Numbered from the stretch's first letter, positions 25,212-34,073 are shown. The stretch: 64,000 nucleotides of DNA from an uncultured Lachnospiraceae bacterium (GCA_910586355.1 CAJUHJ010000006.1:1-64000), one strand, 5' to 3'. A program made the numbers and translations. The notes: generated from the letters alone by a model not told the origin.

Positions 25212-26276
25212 ATGAGTCAAATGAAAAAAATATGTTCTGTTTTGATGATTTTTTGTGTATGTATTGGCATTGTTCCGCAAAATGCAGCTGCGGCTTCCGG
25301 TTTATATTTTCAGGCAAAAACAGCTGGTTCTGGAAATGCCATTTCAGTAAAGAAAATTACTTATGAAGGAGAAATTTCTAACCGTTTTATAAATGGGGCG
25401 AAAGGGGTTTTATCAGAATTAGAAGTGGATTTTGCGACAGATGTAATTTGGAATAATTCTGCTAAAGTATCGTCTGTCAAGGATAACAAAGGAAAGAAAT
25501 ATCGCGGATATTTGCTTGATGTAGATGAAGACGGCTGTGATCTTGTGATTTCGGATATGAAGCATGGCCGCACATATACGATCGTGATAAATGGGATAAA
25601 AAAATACAATTCTAATAATTTTTGTAAATTAACATTAAAGGTAAAATTGCCAAAACAGAAATCCTCGTCCAAAAATATTAAAGTTCTAAAAGTTGCCGTA
25701 GATGATTCATATGGAGAAGTAGATATCGAATTTGCTTCTAAAGTTATTTGGAAACACAATGCGAAAGTAGTATCCGTTAAAGACAACAAAGGGAAATCAT
25801 ATAATGGTTATTTAGTAGATAAAGATGATGATGAATGTGAAGTATATATTGAAAACATGAAAAGTGGAAGGACATATAAAATTAAAATTTCCGGTATTAA
25901 AAAAAGAGGCGCTGCTTCGTTTCAAACAGTTACGATTACTGCAAAAGTTCCTGCACACAGACATAATCTTACCATCAAAAAAATAGAATATGAGGAAGAT
26001 TATGAAGATGGAAGAATGGAATGGACAGTTAGTTTTGACTTTAATAAAGATATTTTACACAAAGATAATAGTTATGTTATAATAAGAGATGCTGATGGTA
26101 AAGCATATTCTTTAGAAACTTCATTTGTAAAATGGGAAGATGATGAATGTGAAGTATATCTTACAGAGGCATTAACGATTGGACAGCAATACACATATGA
26201 AATTTCAAATGTAAAAGCTGTTCAGGGGAATCAATTTGTGACTGTCAAAGGAAGCTTTACAGCATATAATGATTAG
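25212..26276 (+). CDS. secreted triple-repeat protein of unknown function
   Basis: A 354-residue exported protein. Signal peptide at about 1-30 (KKICSVLMIFCVCIGIVPQN, AAAA|SG). The mature part is three homologous beta-rich units of about 90-100 residues; each has the order strand - acidic loop - V.SVKDNKGK.Y.GYL - D.DEDGCD or DKDDDECE - GRTY.I.ISGIKK. The third unit is more diverged. The Asp/Glu-rich turns look like cation-binding loops of Ig-like or cadherin-like folds, but I do not recognise a named family. ATG 25212 has AGGTGG 6 bases before it; the open frame further upstream overlaps the promoter. Confidence 0.78.
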   Translation: MSQMKKICSVLMIFCVCIGIVPQNAAAASGLYFQAKTAGSGNAISVKKITYEGEISNRFINGAKGVLSELEVDFATDVIWNNSAKVSSVKDNKGKKYRGYLLDVDEDGCDLVISDMKHGRTYTIVINGIKKYNSNNFCKLTLKVKLPKQKSSSKNIKVLKVAVDDSYGEVDIEFASKVIWKHNAKVVSVKDNKGKSYNGYLVDKDDDECEVYIENMKSGRTYKIKISGIKKRGAASFQTVTITAKVPAHRHNLTIKKIEYEEDYEDGRMEWTVSFDFNKDILHKDNSYVIIRDADGKAYSLETSFVKWEDDECEVYLTEALTIGQQYTYEISNVKAVQGNQFVTVKGSFTAYND

Positions 26277-26286
26277 TGTAGGAAAA

Positions 26287-26306
26287 CGCCGCAGAAGTCT
26301 GCGGCG
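26287..26306 (+). terminator. GC-rich hairpin after the triple-repeat gene
   Basis: CGCCGCAG paired with CTGCGGCG around a 4-base loop. It is followed by TGTCTATG, not a T-run, so a classic terminator is uncertain; it abuts the tRNA-Cys-like sequence. Confidence 0.45.
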
Positions 26307-26310
26307 TGTC

Positions 26311-26384
26311 TATGACAATATGGCCAAGTGGTAAGGCAAAGGTCTGCAACACTCTTATCATCGGTTCAAATCCGATTGTCGCCT
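26311..26384 (+). tRNA. degenerate tRNA-Cys(GCA)-like sequence
   Basis: Strong tRNA-Cys signals are present: D-arm GCCAAGTGGTAAGGC (26323-26337), anticodon loop CTGCAAC with GCA at 26346-26348, perfect T-arm ATCGG-TTCAAAT-CCGAT (26360-26376), and 3' acceptor TGTCGCC (26377-26383). The 5' side is wrong: TATGACA leaves the two outer acceptor pairs mismatched, five bases instead of two separate it from the D-arm, and the anticodon stem (AAGGT with ACTCT) pairs poorly. No CCA is encoded. It is either a pseudo-tRNA or a divergent second tRNA-Cys. Confidence 0.45.
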
Positions 26385-26433
26385 TTTTGGAACATAGTGT
26401 TATATTTGGGTTTTATGAAACGGAGGATAACTT

Positions 26434-26733
26434 ATGAAAAGCAGAAGAATAGGATTAGAAGCAAATATTGTGAGGTATGAACAGGGAAAGGATTTGGAAG
26501 ATGGAGTTGAGCTTTTAGCTGACGTTGTTACAAAAGGCTGGATTGTCACAGAATTTCTTGTAAAGATACATAGAGAAGACGGCACTATTGTCTGTCCATA
26601 CATTATAACGCGCCGCGGCAGAATTTTTATCGGGGAAAATGATTATATTATTATTGATGAGGATGGTACAAAGCACGTTTGTGGAGCAGATAAAATTTGG
26701 AGCCGCTATGAAAAACCAGAAGGGATAGAATAA
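26434..26733 (+). CDS. small conserved-looking protein of unknown function
   Basis: A 99-residue, probably cytoplasmic protein without signal or membrane segment. The sequence is mixed alpha/beta, with YEQGKDLEDGVELL, then ITRRGRIFIGENDYIIIDEDG and KIWSRYEKPEG at the end. The middle somewhat recalls PGDYG-type small domains, but I cannot assign a family. CGGAGGA precedes the ATG and a good terminator follows at 26749, so it is a real single gene. The GENDYIIIDEDG stretch suggests a compact beta hairpin. Confidence 0.65.
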   Translation: MKSRRIGLEANIVRYEQGKDLEDGVELLADVVTKGWIVTEFLVKIHREDGTIVCPYIITRRGRIFIGENDYIIIDEDGTKHVCGADKIWSRYEKPEGIE

Positions 26734-26748
26734 AAATTTATAATTTCG

Positions 26749-26777
26749 GCATGGGAGATAGTTCCCATGCTGTTTTT
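26749..26777 (+). terminator. intrinsic terminator
   Basis: Eight-base stem (GCATGGGA with TCCCATGC), 6-base loop, then TGTTTTT. Confidence 0.85.
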
Positions 26778-26894
26778 ATATGAGAAAGTTTTTAGCGGAT
26801 GGCATAAACTCCTGTTACATACGCATAGAATATCTGAAAAAGAGTAACCGTTTCATAGTATTTAGAATTTTGAAAATAAGTGGTTGAGGTATCT

Positions 26895-27767
26895 ATGGGC
26901 ATAGGAGTAATAATAAAACCATCTGCATGGCTTTATGCAGAAAACCGTATAGATAAAATAGATGAGCTTTTTATGGGATGGGCGGTTGGGATTCTCGGAG
27001 AAAAAGATGGATTTTTTGAGGTAGTGACACATTATGGTTATAAAGGGTATTTGGAAACGTCAACGCTTCGATGTTGTACATGCAGCAAACTTCGGGAAAG
27101 AGACAGCAGCGGACAATCCATTGTGATAAAGAGGGCGTTTGTAGACGTTATGATTGAACCGACGGTACGCAGCAAAGTTTTACAAACGCTTAGCAAAGGA
27201 AGTTTTCTTTCCCTTTTACCCGAAGAATCAAAAGGATACCGTCGAGTCCGGTTATCGGATGGACAGGAAGGGTATATTCCGTGTATTTCTTATCAATATC
27301 GAATGGAAAATGATGCGTATTTGTATGCCAAAGAACCGAAAGATTTTTTCCTAAAACAGAAAAATACAATAGGCCGCTCCAAACGGACGATTCGGGAACT
27401 GCTTGCAGCCAGCGCGAAAAATTATCTTGGAACTCAGTATCGGTGGGCAGGAAAGTCCGGAGAAGGAATTGATTGTTCGGGCCTGACATTTATGTGTTAT
27501 TTGATGAATGGTATTTTAATTTACCGGGATGCAGAACTTAAAAAAGAATACCCAGTACGCGAGATTTCATTGGAACAAATAGATGTCGGAGACTTGTTGT
27601 ATTTTCCAAAGCATATTGCGATGTATATTGGGAATCATAGATACATTCATGCAACTGCAAATGAAAGAAGTTTTGGATGTGTTATAAATAGTCTTTCAAA
27701 ACAAGATTTTGACTATCGGCAGGATTTGGCAGAATCCATTCTCATGGCTGGCAGCATCTTTACATAA
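26895..27767 (+). CDS. NlpC/P60 peptidase with two SH3 domains, YkfC-like, no signal peptide
   Basis: A 290-residue cysteine peptidase. Two SH3-like domains (about 1-62 and 72-138: DVMIEPTVRSKVLQTL...GQEGYIP) precede the NlpC/P60 domain (about 155-290) with catalytic Cys in GIDCSGLTF, His in FPKHIAMYIG and a third polar residue near RYIHATAN. ATG 26895 has GAGGT 6 bases before; the GTG at 26880 is less likely. There is no export signal, as in YkfC, which cleaves gamma-D-Glu-diamino-acid bonds in free murein peptides in the cytoplasm. A murein-peptide recycling role is therefore likelier than autolysis (inference). Confidence 0.85.
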   Translation: MGIGVIIKPSAWLYAENRIDKIDELFMGWAVGILGEKDGFFEVVTHYGYKGYLETSTLRCCTCSKLRERDSSGQSIVIKRAFVDVMIEPTVRSKVLQTLSKGSFLSLLPEESKGYRRVRLSDGQEGYIPCISYQYRMENDAYLYAKEPKDFFLKQKNTIGRSKRTIRELLAASAKNYLGTQYRWAGKSGEGIDCSGLTFMCYLMNGILIYRDAELKKEYPVREISLEQIDVGDLLYFPKHIAMYIGNHRYIHATANERSFGCVINSLSKQDFDYRQDLAESILMAGSIFT

Positions 27768-27794
27768 CACATGGTTTTTCTTGCGATATCAAAA

Positions 27795-27824
27795 AGCCCA
27801 CAGACAGTTTTTGGCCTGTGGGCT
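27795..27824. terminator. bidirectional terminator hairpin
   Basis: Nine-base stem (AGCCCACAG with CTGTGGGCT). Read on the minus strand it is followed by TTTTT and ends the tRNA-Ser transcript; on the plus strand it follows the peptidase gene. Confidence 0.75.
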
Positions 27825-27832
27825 GAATTTTC

Positions 27833-27923
27833 TGGCGGAGAGTGTGGGATTCGAACCCACGTGCCCGGTAATGGACAACTGCATTTCGAGTGCAGCTCGT
27901 TATGACCACTTCGATAACTCTCC
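27833..27923 (-). tRNA. tRNA-Ser(CGA)
   Basis: Minus-strand cloverleaf with acceptor GGAGAGT paired with ACTCTCC, anticodon stem CTGCA/TGCAG around CTCGAAA (anticodon CGA), the long variable arm of a class II tRNA, T-arm GTGGG-TTCGAAT-CCCAC, and encoded CCA (TGG at 27833-27835). It reads UCG serine codons. Confidence 0.95.
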
Positions 27924-28090
27924 ATCTCTCACTTATCTACTATAACACATATGAAAATTTATTTCAAGAATAGTTGCAACCTTTTCTATTGTGTATTTTA
28001 CGTAATTCGTGATAATATATAGTTTGAATAAATTTGGAGAAACAGTTTCATATTATTAAATAGGAAGCTGGAATGAAAAGGGAGGATATG

Positions 28091-29083
28091 ATGTATCAGG
28101 CAGATGAAACAAGATATGAAGGTATGCAGTACAACCGCTGCGGAAAAAGCGGATTGAAACTTCCGCTGGTATCAATGGGATTATGGCATAATTTTGGCTC
28201 AAATGCAGATTTTGAAAGTATGAAAAATATGTGTAAGACGGCGTTTGACGCTGGAATTACTCATTTTGATTTGGCGAATAATTATGGGCCAATCAATGGT
28301 GCGGCAGAAGAAAATTTTGGACGAATTTTAGACTGGGGAATGCGGCGTTATCGGGATGAGCTGTTGATTGCTACAAAAGCGGGACATGAAATGTGGAAGG
28401 GACCTTACGGTGACTGGGGTTCCAAAAAATATCTGGTTGCGAGTCTTGACCAGAGTTTAAAACGGATGGGATTGGAATATGTTGATATATTTTACCATCA
28501 CAGGCCGGATCCTGAGACTCCTTTAGAAGAGACTATGCTGGCGCTTGACGGCATTGTCAAAAGTGGAAAAGCATTGTATGTAGGGATTTCGAAATATAAT
28601 AAAGAGCAGACAGCGGCGGCTATGAAAATTTTAAAGGAATTAAAGACGCCGTTTATCATTCATCAAAGCCGTTATTCAATGTTCGAAAGAAGTATTGAAA
28701 CAGATGGATTAAAGCATTTTGCGGCTGAAAATGGATGTGGGATTATCGCATTTTGCCCGTTGGCTCAGGGACTTTTAACGGACAAGTACTTGAATGGTAT
28801 TCCAGAGGAAAGCCGTATTAGAAAAGATGGGAGGTTTTTAAAAGAAAGCGCCCTGACAATGGAACGGTTAGACAAGATTCGCGCTTTAAATGAAATCGCT
28901 AAGGAGAGAGGTCAGTCGTTGGCGCAGATGGCATTATCATGGGTTCTGCGCGACGGAGAAGTAACTTCCGTACTGGCTGGAGCCTCAAGACCAGAGCAAA
29001 TTTTAGATAATGTAAAAATTGTAGGCCATACCAATTTTACAGCAGATGAATTGTCAATGATAGAAAAGATTATTTCTGTATAA
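28091..29083 (+). CDS. aldo/keto reductase, YghZ type
   Basis: NADPH-dependent oxidoreductase (330 aa) of the AKR14/YghZ group, which in E. coli reduces L-glyceraldehyde-3-phosphate and methylglyoxal. TIM-barrel markers: SMGLWHNFG near 27, the catalytic-region FDLANNYGP (Asp/Tyr) near 64-72, KAGHEMWKGPYGDWGS near 100, YVDIFYHHRPDP (catalytic His) near 130 and cofactor-binding SVLAGASRPEQ near 296. The family begins MYQ.DE.RYE, and GGGAGG stands 5 bases before the ATG at 28091, so I prefer this start to 28073 or 28088. It is monocistronic and convergent with the potassium operon. The physiological substrate here is unknown. Confidence 0.88.
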   Translation: MYQADETRYEGMQYNRCGKSGLKLPLVSMGLWHNFGSNADFESMKNMCKTAFDAGITHFDLANNYGPINGAAEENFGRILDWGMRRYRDELLIATKAGHEMWKGPYGDWGSKKYLVASLDQSLKRMGLEYVDIFYHHRPDPETPLEETMLALDGIVKSGKALYVGISKYNKEQTAAAMKILKELKTPFIIHQSRYSMFERSIETDGLKHFAAENGCGIIAFCPLAQGLLTDKYLNGIPEESRIRKDGRFLKESALTMERLDKIRALNEIAKERGQSLAQMALSWVLRDGEVTSVLAGASRPEQILDNVKIVGHTNFTADELSMIEKIISV

Positions 29084-30533
29084 AGCGTTTGGTAAAAAAA
29101 TCTTTCCATGCTGCCGGATGAAACAAAATCAGCAGTGGGAATAGTTCAAGCCTTCCGGCTAACATATCAAACATCAGCACATATTTTGAAAATATCGTAA
29201 AGTGCCCGAAATTTTGGGTCGGACCGGCAAACTCCAGACCTGGGCCGATATTATTTAGCACTGCGATTACAGCAGTAAAATTCGTAACTAAATCTTTTCC
29301 TTCAAAGGAAATTGCTAAAACAGAGGCGGAAAAAATAATCATAAAGGTAATAAAGTATACATTGATGGAGCGAACGACTTCATGTTCCACAAGTTTTCCA
29401 TCCATTTTAATTTTTTTAATTATTTTTGGATGAATATAAGAATTTAATTCTTTAATAATAGTTTTAAATAAAATGATAATACGGGAAACTTTAATTCCGC
29501 CTCCGGTACTGCCGGCACAGGCGCCGACAAACATCAAAAGGACAAGGATTGTTTTACTTGCCTGCGGCCAGAGATTAAAATCCACAGAGGAAAATCCTGT
29601 TGAAGTCATAAGCGAACTAACCTGAAAAGCAGAATGAGTCAGCGCTTCAAATGCACTTGAACAGGTTTGGAAAATATTTATAAAAATGATAAGTATCGCA
29701 ATTACAATGATTCCCAAATAGACCCGCACTTCTTCCATAGAAAAAGCTTTTTTGATGGAGCCAAAAATCATAAGGTAATAAGCGTTAAAATTGATTCCAA
29801 ATAACAGCATAAAAATAGTAACAACCCACTGTAAGTATGGAGAGTAACTCATAAAGCTGTCGTTTTTGATGCCATAACCGCCGGTACCGGCAGTACTAAA
29901 GCTGGTAGTGAGGGCATCAAATAAAGGCATACCGCCAAATAACAGAAAAATACATTCTATAATGGTCATAGCCAGATAGATAATATATAATATGCGCGCA
30001 GTATATCGGATTTTTGGAACTAATTTTCCGACGGAAGGCCCGGGGCTTTCCGCACGCATCAGATTGATATGGGAACCACCGCTTAATGGAATAACGGCAA
30101 GAAGAAATACCAACACGCCCATACCGCCAATCCAGTGCGTAAAACTTCTCCAAAACAGTGCGCAGTTAGAGAGAGATTCTACGTCGCTTAGTATTGTAGC
30201 GCCCGTCGTTGTGAATCCGGAAATGGTTTCAAATAAAGAATCGGTAAACGAAGGGATTTCTCCGCTCAAATAAAAAGGAAGGCATCCAAAAATACTCAAA
30301 AGAATCCAGCTTAAGGAAGTCGCGATACAGCCTTCTTTTAAATAAAAAACTTCATTTTTAGGAGGTTTTCTAGTCATTAAAAATCCAAGAAAAAGACTGG
30401 CACAGGCTACGCCTACGTAATACAGCCCTTCGTTCTCCTGGTAAATGCCGGAAACCATGGCAGGCAGAAACAAAAGCAGGCCTTCAATTTTAAGTACATG
30501 CCCTAAGATAAAACGAATAATTGAACTGTTCAT
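29070..30533 (-). CDS. trkH: TrkH-family potassium uptake channel subunit
   Basis: Integral membrane potassium translocator (487 aa) of the TrkH/KtrB superfamily, with four pore repeats. The selectivity-filter loops are visible: SGFTTTGATIL (near 107), STAGTGGYG (near 217), MTSTGFSSVD (near 313) and NNIGPGLEFAG (near 427). It is the last gene of a four-gene minus-strand operon and starts 12 bases after the trkA stop, so the two form one Trk system in which TrkA gates TrkH. Length agrees with TrkH (about 480 aa), longer than the KtrB-like protein at the operon start. Confidence 0.92.
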   Translation of the reverse strand: MNSSIIRFILGHVLKIEGLLLFLPAMVSGIYQENEGLYYVGVACASLFLGFLMTRKPPKNEVFYLKEGCIATSLSWILLSIFGCLPFYLSGEIPSFTDSLFETISGFTTTGATILSDVESLSNCALFWRSFTHWIGGMGVLVFLLAVIPLSGGSHINLMRAESPGPSVGKLVPKIRYTARILYIIYLAMTIIECIFLLFGGMPLFDALTTSFSTAGTGGYGIKNDSFMSYSPYLQWVVTIFMLLFGINFNAYYLMIFGSIKKAFSMEEVRVYLGIIVIAILIIFINIFQTCSSAFEALTHSAFQVSSLMTSTGFSSVDFNLWPQASKTILVLLMFVGACAGSTGGGIKVSRIIILFKTIIKELNSYIHPKIIKKIKMDGKLVEHEVVRSINVYFITFMIIFSASVLAISFEGKDLVTNFTAVIAVLNNIGPGLEFAGPTQNFGHFTIFSKYVLMFDMLAGRLELFPLLILFHPAAWKDFFTKRFIQK

Positions 30534-30545
30534 GACATCCTCCCA

Positions 30546-31934
30546 TTATTCTAAAATATCTAAAATATCCTGAAAGCCCGTATGCGTGGTAACAATCATA
30601 ACGCTGTCCCCAACCTGAATAGAGTCCTGGCCGCTTGGGATAATGACGGTTCCATTCCGGTTAATACATGAAATTAATAAATTTTTTTTCAGCGGCAGAG
30701 TCATAAGTGGAATATCCGTTACTTTAGAAGGTTCATAGACTTTGAATTCTATGGCTTCTACCCGGTAGTCAAACAAATGGTAAAGCGTTTCGATATTGCT
30801 GTTCATAGAGTTTTTCTTTGCACGAACATAGGCAATGATAGCTTCAGAAGTAATGTACCGGGGGTAAATGACGCTTCCTAAATCAAGCCCGCTGATAACG
30901 CCTTTAAAAGCAAGCCGGTTGATTTTTGTAATAACTTTTGCATTGGATACTTGTTTGGCATGAAGTGTCAGAAGAATATTTTCTTCGTCAATTCCGGTCA
31001 GTGCAATAAAAGATTCTGTATATTCAATGCCTTCTTCCGCTAAAAGATCAGGGTCTGTTCCGTCTCCATTGATGATAACTGCTTTTGGAAGAAGATTGCT
31101 TAGTTCTTCACAGCGTCTTCTGCTCTTTTCTATAATTTTGACGGAAATTCCCATAGTCATCAATTGTTTTGCCAAATAATAAGTGGCTTTTCCACCTCCG
31201 ATAATCATGGTATTTTTTACTTGTTTTGTTTGAAAACCAATATCTTTTAAAAATAGTCTGCCGTTTTTGTGGGAGGCAACAAAGGAGATGGTGTCTCCGG
31301 CTTCCATCTGAAAACTACCGGAAGGAATATAGACTTCTCCATTGCGTTCAATTGCGCAAATCAAGATATTTGGCGCAATATTTTTACCTAAATAGGCAAT
31401 TGTCATACCGTTTAAGATATTGCCGGAAGGAATTTTGAATTTTACCATTTCCGCATTGCCATGGGCAAAGGAATTGACTTCAAGCGCAGTTGGAAGATAT
31501 AAGATACGCGCCGCTTCTTTTGAAGCTTCCAGTTCTGGATTGATAATCATGGCAAGACCAAGTGTTTCACGCAGGTATCCGGCTTCACTGCTGTAATCTG
31601 GCGTACGTACGCGTGCAATGGCTGCACAGTTGCCAACTTGTTTCGCTACCGTACAGCAGAGAAGATTTAATTCATCTGAATTTGTGACGGCGATAATTAA
31701 ATCTGCATCCTCAATACCGGCTTCCATCTGGACTTTATAGCTGGCGCCGTTTCCGGGAAGTCCCATAATATCATATAAACTAGCGATTTCCTGTACTTTT
31801 TGGGCATTTTGGTCAATAATGGTGATGTCATGCCCTTCTTTACGAAGCTGTTCAATTAAGGTAGTTCCAACTTTTCCACAGCCTACAATAATAATGTTTA
31901 ATCCTGTGTGTAAAGGTTTTTTTAGTTTTCGCAT
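30546..31934 (-). CDS. trkA: TrkA, potassium channel regulatory protein
   Basis: Cytoplasmic gating subunit (462 aa) with two RCK units, each a Rossmann TrkA-N domain followed by TrkA-C. Nucleotide-binding GCGKVGTTL lies near residues 18-26 of unit 1, and the weaker GGGKATYYLAK near 236 of unit 2; acidic residues after strand 2 (TIIDQN) favour NAD(H)/ATP binding. ATG 31934 is chosen: AGGAGG precedes it and the frame upstream overlaps the ktrA end. A two-unit TrkA is the normal form for TrkH partners, in contrast to the single-unit KtrA next door. Confidence 0.9.
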   Translation of the reverse strand: MRKLKKPLHTGLNIIIVGCGKVGTTLIEQLRKEGHDITIIDQNAQKVQEIASLYDIMGLPGNGASYKVQMEAGIEDADLIIAVTNSDELNLLCCTVAKQVGNCAAIARVRTPDYSSEAGYLRETLGLAMIINPELEASKEAARILYLPTALEVNSFAHGNAEMVKFKIPSGNILNGMTIAYLGKNIAPNILICAIERNGEVYIPSGSFQMEAGDTISFVASHKNGRLFLKDIGFQTKQVKNTMIIGGGKATYYLAKQLMTMGISVKIIEKSRRRCEELSNLLPKAVIINGDGTDPDLLAEEGIEYTESFIALTGIDEENILLTLHAKQVSNAKVITKINRLAFKGVISGLDLGSVIYPRYITSEAIIAYVRAKKNSMNSNIETLYHLFDYRVEAIEFKVYEPSKVTDIPLMTLPLKKNLLISCINRNGTVIIPSGQDSIQVGDSVMIVTTHTGFQDILDILE

Positions 31935-31957
31935 AGTAAAAAATCCTCCTAAAGCTG

Positions 31958-32623
31958 TCAAAACCGGGTGTGCTTTCTGTCAGAAATAATCCGGTTCATA
32001 TCCTCCTGTCTGCCGATGACAATGAGACGTTCATTTTCTTTGAACACATAACTGGCTTCGGGAAGGAATTCTGTCTCGTCTTCTAAACGTACGCCAATAA
32101 TACTTAAATGATATTTAGAACGAAAATTCAAAGCCTGTACGCTTTTGCCAATCCATTCCGGAAAAGGTGTGATTTCGTATACCGCATATTCATCGCTGAG
32201 ATGAAAGCAGTCGAAGATATTGTCAGAACTGAACTGTACTGCAAGTTTCTGTGCAATATCCCGGTCTGGGAAAATGACTTTGTCTGCTCCGTTGCGAAGC
32301 AAAAATTTCACATGAATATCCCGGTTGGCTTTACTGACTACTTTTTTTGCGCCAAGGTCTTTTAAAAGACTTGTAATTTCCAGGTTATCTTGAAAACTGT
32401 CGCCAATGCAGACGACGCATAAATCAAAATTTGATATGCCAAGGCTTTCCAATACTTTTGCATTGGTACAGTCGCCAATTTTGGCGCTTGTGACAAAAGG
32501 AAGCAAATCTTCTAGTTGTTCTTCGCGCTTGTCTACAATCATAATTTCGTTATTCAGTTTGGAAAGATTCATACATAAGTGGGAACCAAAGTGTCCCGTA
32601 CCGATGATTAAAATGGATTTCAT
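31958..32623 (-). CDS. ktrA: KtrA-like single RCK potassium regulatory protein
   Basis: Cytoplasmic gating ring subunit (221 aa): TrkA-N Rossmann domain with GTGHFGSHL near 8-16, MIVDKRE after strand 2 and IGDCTN near 49, then TrkA-C from about 140. KtrA proteins of this length form an octameric ring on KtrB. It follows the KtrB-like gene by 29 bases and precedes trkA by 23, so the operon encodes a Ktr and a Trk system together. GGAGGAACTT precedes the ATG. Confidence 0.9.
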   Translation of the reverse strand: MKSILIIGTGHFGSHLCMNLSKLNNEIMIVDKREEQLEDLLPFVTSAKIGDCTNAKVLESLGISNFDLCVVCIGDSFQDNLEITSLLKDLGAKKVVSKANRDIHVKFLLRNGADKVIFPDRDIAQKLAVQFSSDNIFDCFHLSDEYAVYEITPFPEWIGKSVQALNFRSKYHLSIIGVRLEDETEFLPEASYVFKENERLIVIGRQEDMNRIISDRKHTRF

Positions 32624-32652
32624 AGTAAGTTCCTCCAGTTGATTTCCTAAAA

Positions 32653-33996
32653 TTAACCTATATTGATTTTTTCTGCTGGCTGCATGATATGTGTAATTTT
32701 CTTTTTATCCGTAAATGACATTGCAAATGACAGGCTTCCTACACGGCCTAAATACATCAATAGTATGATAATACACTGAGCCGGAATCTGCAGTTTTGTG
32801 GTAAGCCCTGCGGACATTCCAACTGTTCCGATTGCGGAAAAGACTTCCAGCAAAGCATCTATTCCGTTAAAATTCTGAAAAGCACATAAGAGAATAGAAG
32901 CTGTCATTGCCAGTGTCAGGTTGGTACAGAAAATGGCGGAAGCTTTGCGGAGCGCATCGTCTTCTATCCGTCTGCCAAAGACGTTGTATCCCATGGTGCG
33001 TGTTAGATTTGTTTTGATATAAATGAAAAGCACGACCATAGATGTGACTTTCACACCGCCTGCGGTAGAACCTGGAGCGCCGCCGATAAACATGAAAACC
33101 GTGGTAAATAGTTTGCCGGCGTCTGTCATAGCGCTTACGTCTATGGAGTTAAAGCCTGCTGTTCTGGGCGTTACGGAGCAGAACAGGGAGTTCAGGCATT
33201 TTTCAGCGAGTCCCATACCGCGAAAAAGGCGGTTGCCTTCTATACAGAAAAAAACTATCGCGCCTCCCAAAATTAAAACAAAGGTTGCAGTAAGAACAAT
33301 TTTCGTGTGTAGGGAATATTTACGAAAAGAAAATTTGTGTTCATAGACATCATTCCAGACATAAAAACCAATGCCGCCTATTATAATCAGCAGCATAATT
33401 GTAATCATAACAATTGGATTGTCATTGTATCCAGTAAGTGATGAAGAAGGAGAAAAACGGCCCATTAAATCAAATCCGGCATTGCAAAAAGCGGAAATAG
33501 AATGAAAAATACCATAGTATATTCCACTTAAAAAACCTACGTCAGGGATAAAACAAAGCGCTAAAATAAACGCCCCTGTTAATTCAAACAGGAAAGTGCC
33601 GATGATAATACGCTTTGTCAGGCGAACCAGGCCGCGCAGTTCAATGACATTAAAGCTTTCCCGAAGTAAGCCGCGTTCTTTTAAGCCGATTTTCTGGCGC
33701 AGCAGCATTGAAACAGTAATTCCGATTGTAATAAATCCAAGACCGCCGATTTGTATCAAAAGAAGAAGGACGACCTGTCCAAAGAGTGTCCAATGGGTAA
33801 AGGTATCTGCGACAACCAGCCCCGTTACACAAGTTGCGCTGGCTGCTGTAAATAGCGCAGTCATAAAAGAAGTCTGTTCTCCGGATTTTGTTGCACAGGG
33901 AAGCAGTAACAGCAATGTACCGATTAAGATAATGATAAAAAAACCAATTGCTATCATCTGCATACCAGATAGCCGTTTCGATATATTTGAAAACAT
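32653..33996 (-). CDS. ktrB: KtrB-like potassium translocating subunit
   Basis: Integral membrane protein (447 aa) of the TrkH/KtrB superfamily; the length fits KtrB. The four filter loops read TCVTGLVVAD (near 55), AFCNAGFDLMG (near 170), TPRTAGFNSID (near 274) and GTVGMSAGLTT (near 389), each with the conserved Gly. In the middle is GGAPGSTAGGVK, a family hallmark. It is first in the ktrB-ktrA-trkA-trkH operon; AAAGGAC precedes the ATG. Ktr systems usually couple potassium uptake to sodium. Confidence 0.9.
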   Translation of the reverse strand: MFSNISKRLSGMQMIAIGFFIIILIGTLLLLLPCATKSGEQTSFMTALFTAASATCVTGLVVADTFTHWTLFGQVVLLLLIQIGGLGFITIGITVSMLLRQKIGLKERGLLRESFNVIELRGLVRLTKRIIIGTFLFELTGAFILALCFIPDVGFLSGIYYGIFHSISAFCNAGFDLMGRFSPSSSLTGYNDNPIVMITIMLLIIIGGIGFYVWNDVYEHKFSFRKYSLHTKIVLTATFVLILGGAIVFFCIEGNRLFRGMGLAEKCLNSLFCSVTPRTAGFNSIDVSAMTDAGKLFTTVFMFIGGAPGSTAGGVKVTSMVVLFIYIKTNLTRTMGYNVFGRRIEDDALRKASAIFCTNLTLAMTASILLCAFQNFNGIDALLEVFSAIGTVGMSAGLTTKLQIPAQCIIILLMYLGRVGSLSFAMSFTDKKKITHIMQPAEKINIG

Positions 33997-34044
33997 AGAT
34001 AGCGTCCTTTCAATTGTCTGCCAAATAGTAATCAGAATATGTAT

Positions 34045-34073
34045 ATTATAAGTTCGAATCGGCTATTTGTCTA
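34045..34073 (-). promoter_or_regulatory. probable sigma-A promoter of the potassium operon
   Basis: Read on the minus strand: TAGACA (34073-34068), 17-base spacer, TATAAT (34050-34045), about 50 bases before the ktrB start. The -35 box overlaps the stop codon of the upstream gene. Confidence 0.5.
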
